NCBI GenBank assembly: GCA_027345905.1
Contig: DAIETC010000219.1
Location: 1-7,642, forward strand
Length of the DNA: 7,642 nucleotides
Direction: 5' to 3'
Origin: Kineosporiaceae bacterium
Lineage (GTDB): Bacteria; Actinomycetota; Actinomycetes; Actinomycetales; Angustibacteraceae
Below the pieces are notes generated by a model. That model had not been told where the DNA came from. It was given only the letters and a program-made list of their open reading frames with translations, and searched no databases. This document shows positions 5,691 through 7,642 of this stretch, piece by piece (position 1 is the stretch's first letter; every line of letters begins with the position of its first letter). The position numbers were made by a program, and so were the translations under genes.

Positions 5691-6857
5691 CTACGCGCGG
5701 ATCTGGCCGTTGACGACACGCACCGGGATGGACGGAAGGGGCGCTGGCGGTGGGCCCTGCAGTACCTGCCCCGTGCGGGCGTCGTACACGCCGCCGTGGC
5801 ATGGGCAGGTGAACTGAACCGTGCTCGGGTCGTAGTTGACCGGGCAGCCCGCGTGGGTGCAGACGGCCGAGAACGCGACGAACGTGTTGCCGCTGGGATG
5901 CACCACCCACGCGGGGTTGCCGTCCCCGGGATTGACGAACGACCTTGCCTGGCCGACCGGGACCGCCGAAGCGGCGGCGATGGCCGTTCCAGCGCCCGGC
6001 GCAGACGCCTTCTTGGTCACCTTCGGAGCGGGGCCGGCGGTGGCCGACCGGTTCGGGCCAGTGGCTGCGCCGGCGTTGAACAGCCGCCCGATCGCGGCGG
6101 TCACGCCGCCACCAACAAGGACGCCGGCCCCGACCACGGCCGCAGCCGCGCCCCCGGCAACCGCCGTCCTTCGGTCGAGCTCGCGATGCCGGTCCCCGGC
6201 CAGCGCCTCGCTCACCGGGAAGACCGGGCAGCCGGCCAGACGGGTGCAGTGTCCGTCTGCCGCCAGCCCGCACTTGCCGCCGCGGGCGCACAACGTGCGC
6301 AACCGTGGGACGGCCAGAGCGACGGAGGCCGGCTGCGGCCCAAGACCAAGCTGACGCCTGGTGCGGTCGCGCAGCCGCCCGTCCAGGCTGAGAACTCCCC
6401 CGGCCCCGAAACCCAGCATCACCAGCCATGCGAAGAAGTACACGATGTCCGAGCCGTAGTAGTACGGCGTGGTGTTCCAGCTGACGGTGAGAAAGAACGA
6501 CAACGCCAGGAGCGCGCCACCGGCTGCAGCAAGGCGAGCCCACAGACCGAGCAATGTCCCGACACCGACGGCCAGCTCACCGAACGCGATGAGCAGCCCG
6601 ACCAGCGTTGGGGCGTGTGCGGACAGCTGGAGCAACGGGCCGATCGGACTGGTGGCACGCAACAACTGCATCTGGTGGACCACCGACGTGGGACTGCTCG
6701 GGTCGAGGTAGCCGGGGTCCCACAGCTTCTGCAGGCCCGCGTACGTGAAGGTGACCCCCAGGAACGCGCGCAGAGGCAGCAGCAGCCAGCCGGGCCGGGT
6801 CTGCGGGTTGTCCCAGGGGTATGCCGGGCGGGCAACGGTGCGAGGTGGCGAAGGCAC
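5691..6857 (-). CDS. DoxX-Rieske fusion membrane protein with internal Tat-like motif
   Basis: This 388-residue protein joins two redox-linked domains. Residues ~22-160 form a DoxX/DoxD-type four-helix membrane domain (FLGVTFTYAGLQKLWDPGY at its start), related to the small subunit of thiosulfate:quinone oxidoreductase. A linker (~161-225) carries four cysteines, C190, C196, C204 and C210. Then D228-R-R-T begins a twin-arginine-like motif followed by a hydrophobic Ala/Gly/Val segment (~231-256), as in Rieske proteins whose last helix is moved by the Tat system. A low-complexity Ala/Pro linker leads to the Rieske domain (~298-388): C333-T-H335 and C351-P-C353-H354, with C333/H335/C351/H354 as [2Fe-2S] ligands and C338-C353 as the usual disulfide. 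The cluster should face outside the membrane. The GTG at 6857 is the only good start; an ATG at 6865 is in another frame. It lies 59 bases behind the MurJ gene. Domains are certain; the electron donor and acceptor are unknown. Confidence 0.9.
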   Translation of the reverse strand: MPSPPRTVARPAYPWDNPQTRPGWLLLPLRAFLGVTFTYAGLQKLWDPGYLDPSSPTSVVHQMQLLRATSPIGPLLQLSAHAPTLVGLLIAFGELAVGVGTLLGLWARLAAAGGALLALSFFLTVSWNTTPYYYGSDIVYFFAWLVMLGFGAGGVLSLDGRLRDRTRRQLGLGPQPASVALAVPRLRTLCARGGKCGLAADGHCTRLAGCPVFPVSEALAGDRHRELDRRTAVAGGAAAAVVGAGVLVGGGVTAAIGRLFNAGAATGPNRSATAGPAPKVTKKASAPGAGTAIAAASAVPVGQARSFVNPGDGNPAWVVHPSGNTFVAFSAVCTHAGCPVNYDPSTVQFTCPCHGGVYDARTGQVLQGPPPAPLPSIPVRVVNGQIRA

Positions 6858-6916
6858 CGTCCCATGATGCCTCGCGTTACTGAGAGGCAGATGTGAGGGC
6901 CTGGGCAGGTGACTGG
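6858..6916 (-). other. Short spacer between the MurJ and DoxX-Rieske genes
   Basis: Fifty-nine bases separate the MurJ stop from the GTG start of the DoxX-Rieske gene. The nearest purine-rich stretch before the start (GCGAGG) is about twelve bases away, longer than usual, so the start is weakly supported on this basis. I see no clear promoter or stem-loop. Cotranscription with murJ is possible. Confidence 0.4.
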
Positions 6917-7642
6917 TCAGCTCAGGTCGTCGTTGCGGCTGTCGCGCCGACGCGGACCGTTCGACGTCAGGACTGCGCGCGCCTCGTCCACGCCCAGCAG
7001 CAGCAAGACGGCGACGTACACCACGATCTCGGCGACGGCTGCCGTCAGGACGAGCAGGCCGGCCCCGATCCAGCCCGCAGGGAGCGTTTCGGCAAGCACT
7101 GCGGCGACCACCTCGGCGCCCGCAGCCCCCGCGAACCCGGCAGCCGCCATCCGGCTCAGCGCCCCACCGAGGGACTGCCGGCTTTGCGCGCCGGTTGCCC
7201 TGACGCCCTGTGCGGACCGCAACCGGCGCCGCACGAGGCCGGTCGTCACTGCGGCGCCAACGCAGTTGGCGACGACCAGGCCGCCGGCCAACCCGTACAC
7301 CCGCAGGTGTTCTGGGAGCACCGCCGATGCTGCGAGGTCGACCAGCACCATGGCGCTGGAGACGACCACCTGGACCAGCGCAGGGGTCTTCGTGTCGCCG
7401 AGCGCGTAGAAGACCCGTGACTGCACCTGGTAGATGCTGAACGGGACCAGCCCTAGGGCGAACACGGCAAGGACCTTGCCGATCTGCGCCGCTTCGCTGT
7501 ACGTGGTCTGCCCGTGCGCGAACAACGCAACCGCCACAGGTTCGCCGAGGACGAGCAGTGCCAGCCCCGCGGGGATGATGAGCAGGGCGCTGAGACGCAT
7601 TCCCTGCTCAAGATCTGCTCCCATCAGGTCCAGCCGCTGTTC
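6917..7642 (-). CDS. murJ: MurJ/MviN-like lipid II flippase, C-terminal part (cut by window edge)
   Basis: The frame is open to the right edge of the window, so only the last 241 residues are visible; the ATG at 7624 is internal. The sequence has the character of the second half of MurJ: helix LSALLIIPAGLALLVLG, then VAVALFAHG, and the family-typical VFYALGDTKTPALVQVV. Five or six more hydrophobic helices follow, with an RRRLRSAQ loop between them. MurJ moves lipid II from the cytosolic to the outer face of the membrane for peptidoglycan synthesis. The protein ends about 20 residues after its last helix (RRRDSRNDDLS). It therefore lacks the C-terminal pseudokinase and carbohydrate-binding extension found on mycobacterial MviN. 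A related MOP-superfamily flippase remains possible because the N-terminal half is missing. Family confidence is good; the gene symbol is likely but not proven. Confidence 0.82.
   Translation of the reverse strand, partial: EQRLDLMGADLEQGMRLSALLIIPAGLALLVLGEPVAVALFAHGQTTYSEAAQIGKVLAVFALGLVPFSIYQVQSRVFYALGDTKTPALVQVVVSSAMVLVDLAASAVLPEHLRVYGLAGGLVVANCVGAAVTTGLVRRRLRSAQGVRATGAQSRQSLGGALSRMAAAGFAGAAGAEVVAAVLAETLPAGWIGAGLLVLTAAVAEIVVYVAVLLLLGVDEARAVLTSNGPRRRDSRNDDLS

Noticed and set aside
5584..6543. N-terminal extension of the DUF5519 frame into the Rieske gene
   Set aside because: It reads through the Rieske coding region in the wrong frame. ATG 5583 has a perfect GGAGGA at ideal spacing.
5595..6896. 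Long plus-strand open frame (433 codons) antisense to the DoxX-Rieske gene
   Set aside because: The opposite strand encodes clear DoxX and Rieske motifs; this frame is low-complexity and Arg/Gln-rich, and no known family is visible.
1..7642. tRNA, rRNA, CRISPR array, transposase, integrase or att site
   Set aside because: Nothing resembling these was seen on either strand; the repeats present are short, local and few.

Overview
This window reads as chromosomal DNA from a high-GC Gram-positive bacterium (Actinomycetota). Base composition is strongly GC-biased, GTG starts are used, long spurious open frames lie antisense to real genes, and the gene families present (PspC-type sensor kinase with a LuxR-type regulator, luciferase-domain/DUF5519 protein, MurJ, DoxX/Rieske protein) fit that group. 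I see no rRNA, tRNA, CRISPR array, insertion sequence or phage gene. I cannot name a genus from sequence alone.

Layout, left to right. Positions 1-30 may be the last codons of an upstream gene. A zinc-type cation diffusion facilitator with a histidine-rich N-terminus follows on the plus strand (40-1125). It converges on a minus-strand pair: a 64-residue two-helix membrane protein (1167-1361) and a PspC-domain membrane protein with a LiaF-like C-terminal domain (1354-2553), whose frames overlap by 8 bases. A 142-base divergent region (2554-2695) separates this pair from a plus-strand two-component system: a PspC-domain histidine kinase (2696-3967) and a NarL/FixJ-type response regulator (3964-4605), overlapping by ATGA. 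The regulator converges on a minus-strand series that reads, in transcription order, MurJ-like flippase (partial, 7642 to 6917), DoxX-Rieske fusion (6857 to 5691), luciferase-domain/DUF5519 protein (5583 to 5107) and VOC-family protein (5110 to 4652, again joined by ATGA).

How it may work together. The centre (1167-4605) looks like a cell-envelope stress module. A membrane protein resembling LiaF and a membrane kinase each begin with a PspC domain and are transcribed away from a shared control region, and the kinase feeds a DNA-binding regulator. This resembles LiaFSR-type three-component logic, with the shared PspC domain as a possible sensing or pairing surface; that is inference from domain content and arrangement. 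The control region carries two interleaved perfect inverted repeats that could be operator sites. The right arm combines lipid II export (MurJ), a membrane redox protein (DoxX-Rieske with an internal twin-arginine motif and an extra four-cysteine cluster) and two small soluble proteins that appear translationally coupled. The most unusual points are the DoxX/Cys4/Tat/Rieske architecture, the interleaved inverted repeats at 2609-2652, and a perfect 17-base tandem duplication just upstream of the DUF5519 gene's ribosome-binding site.
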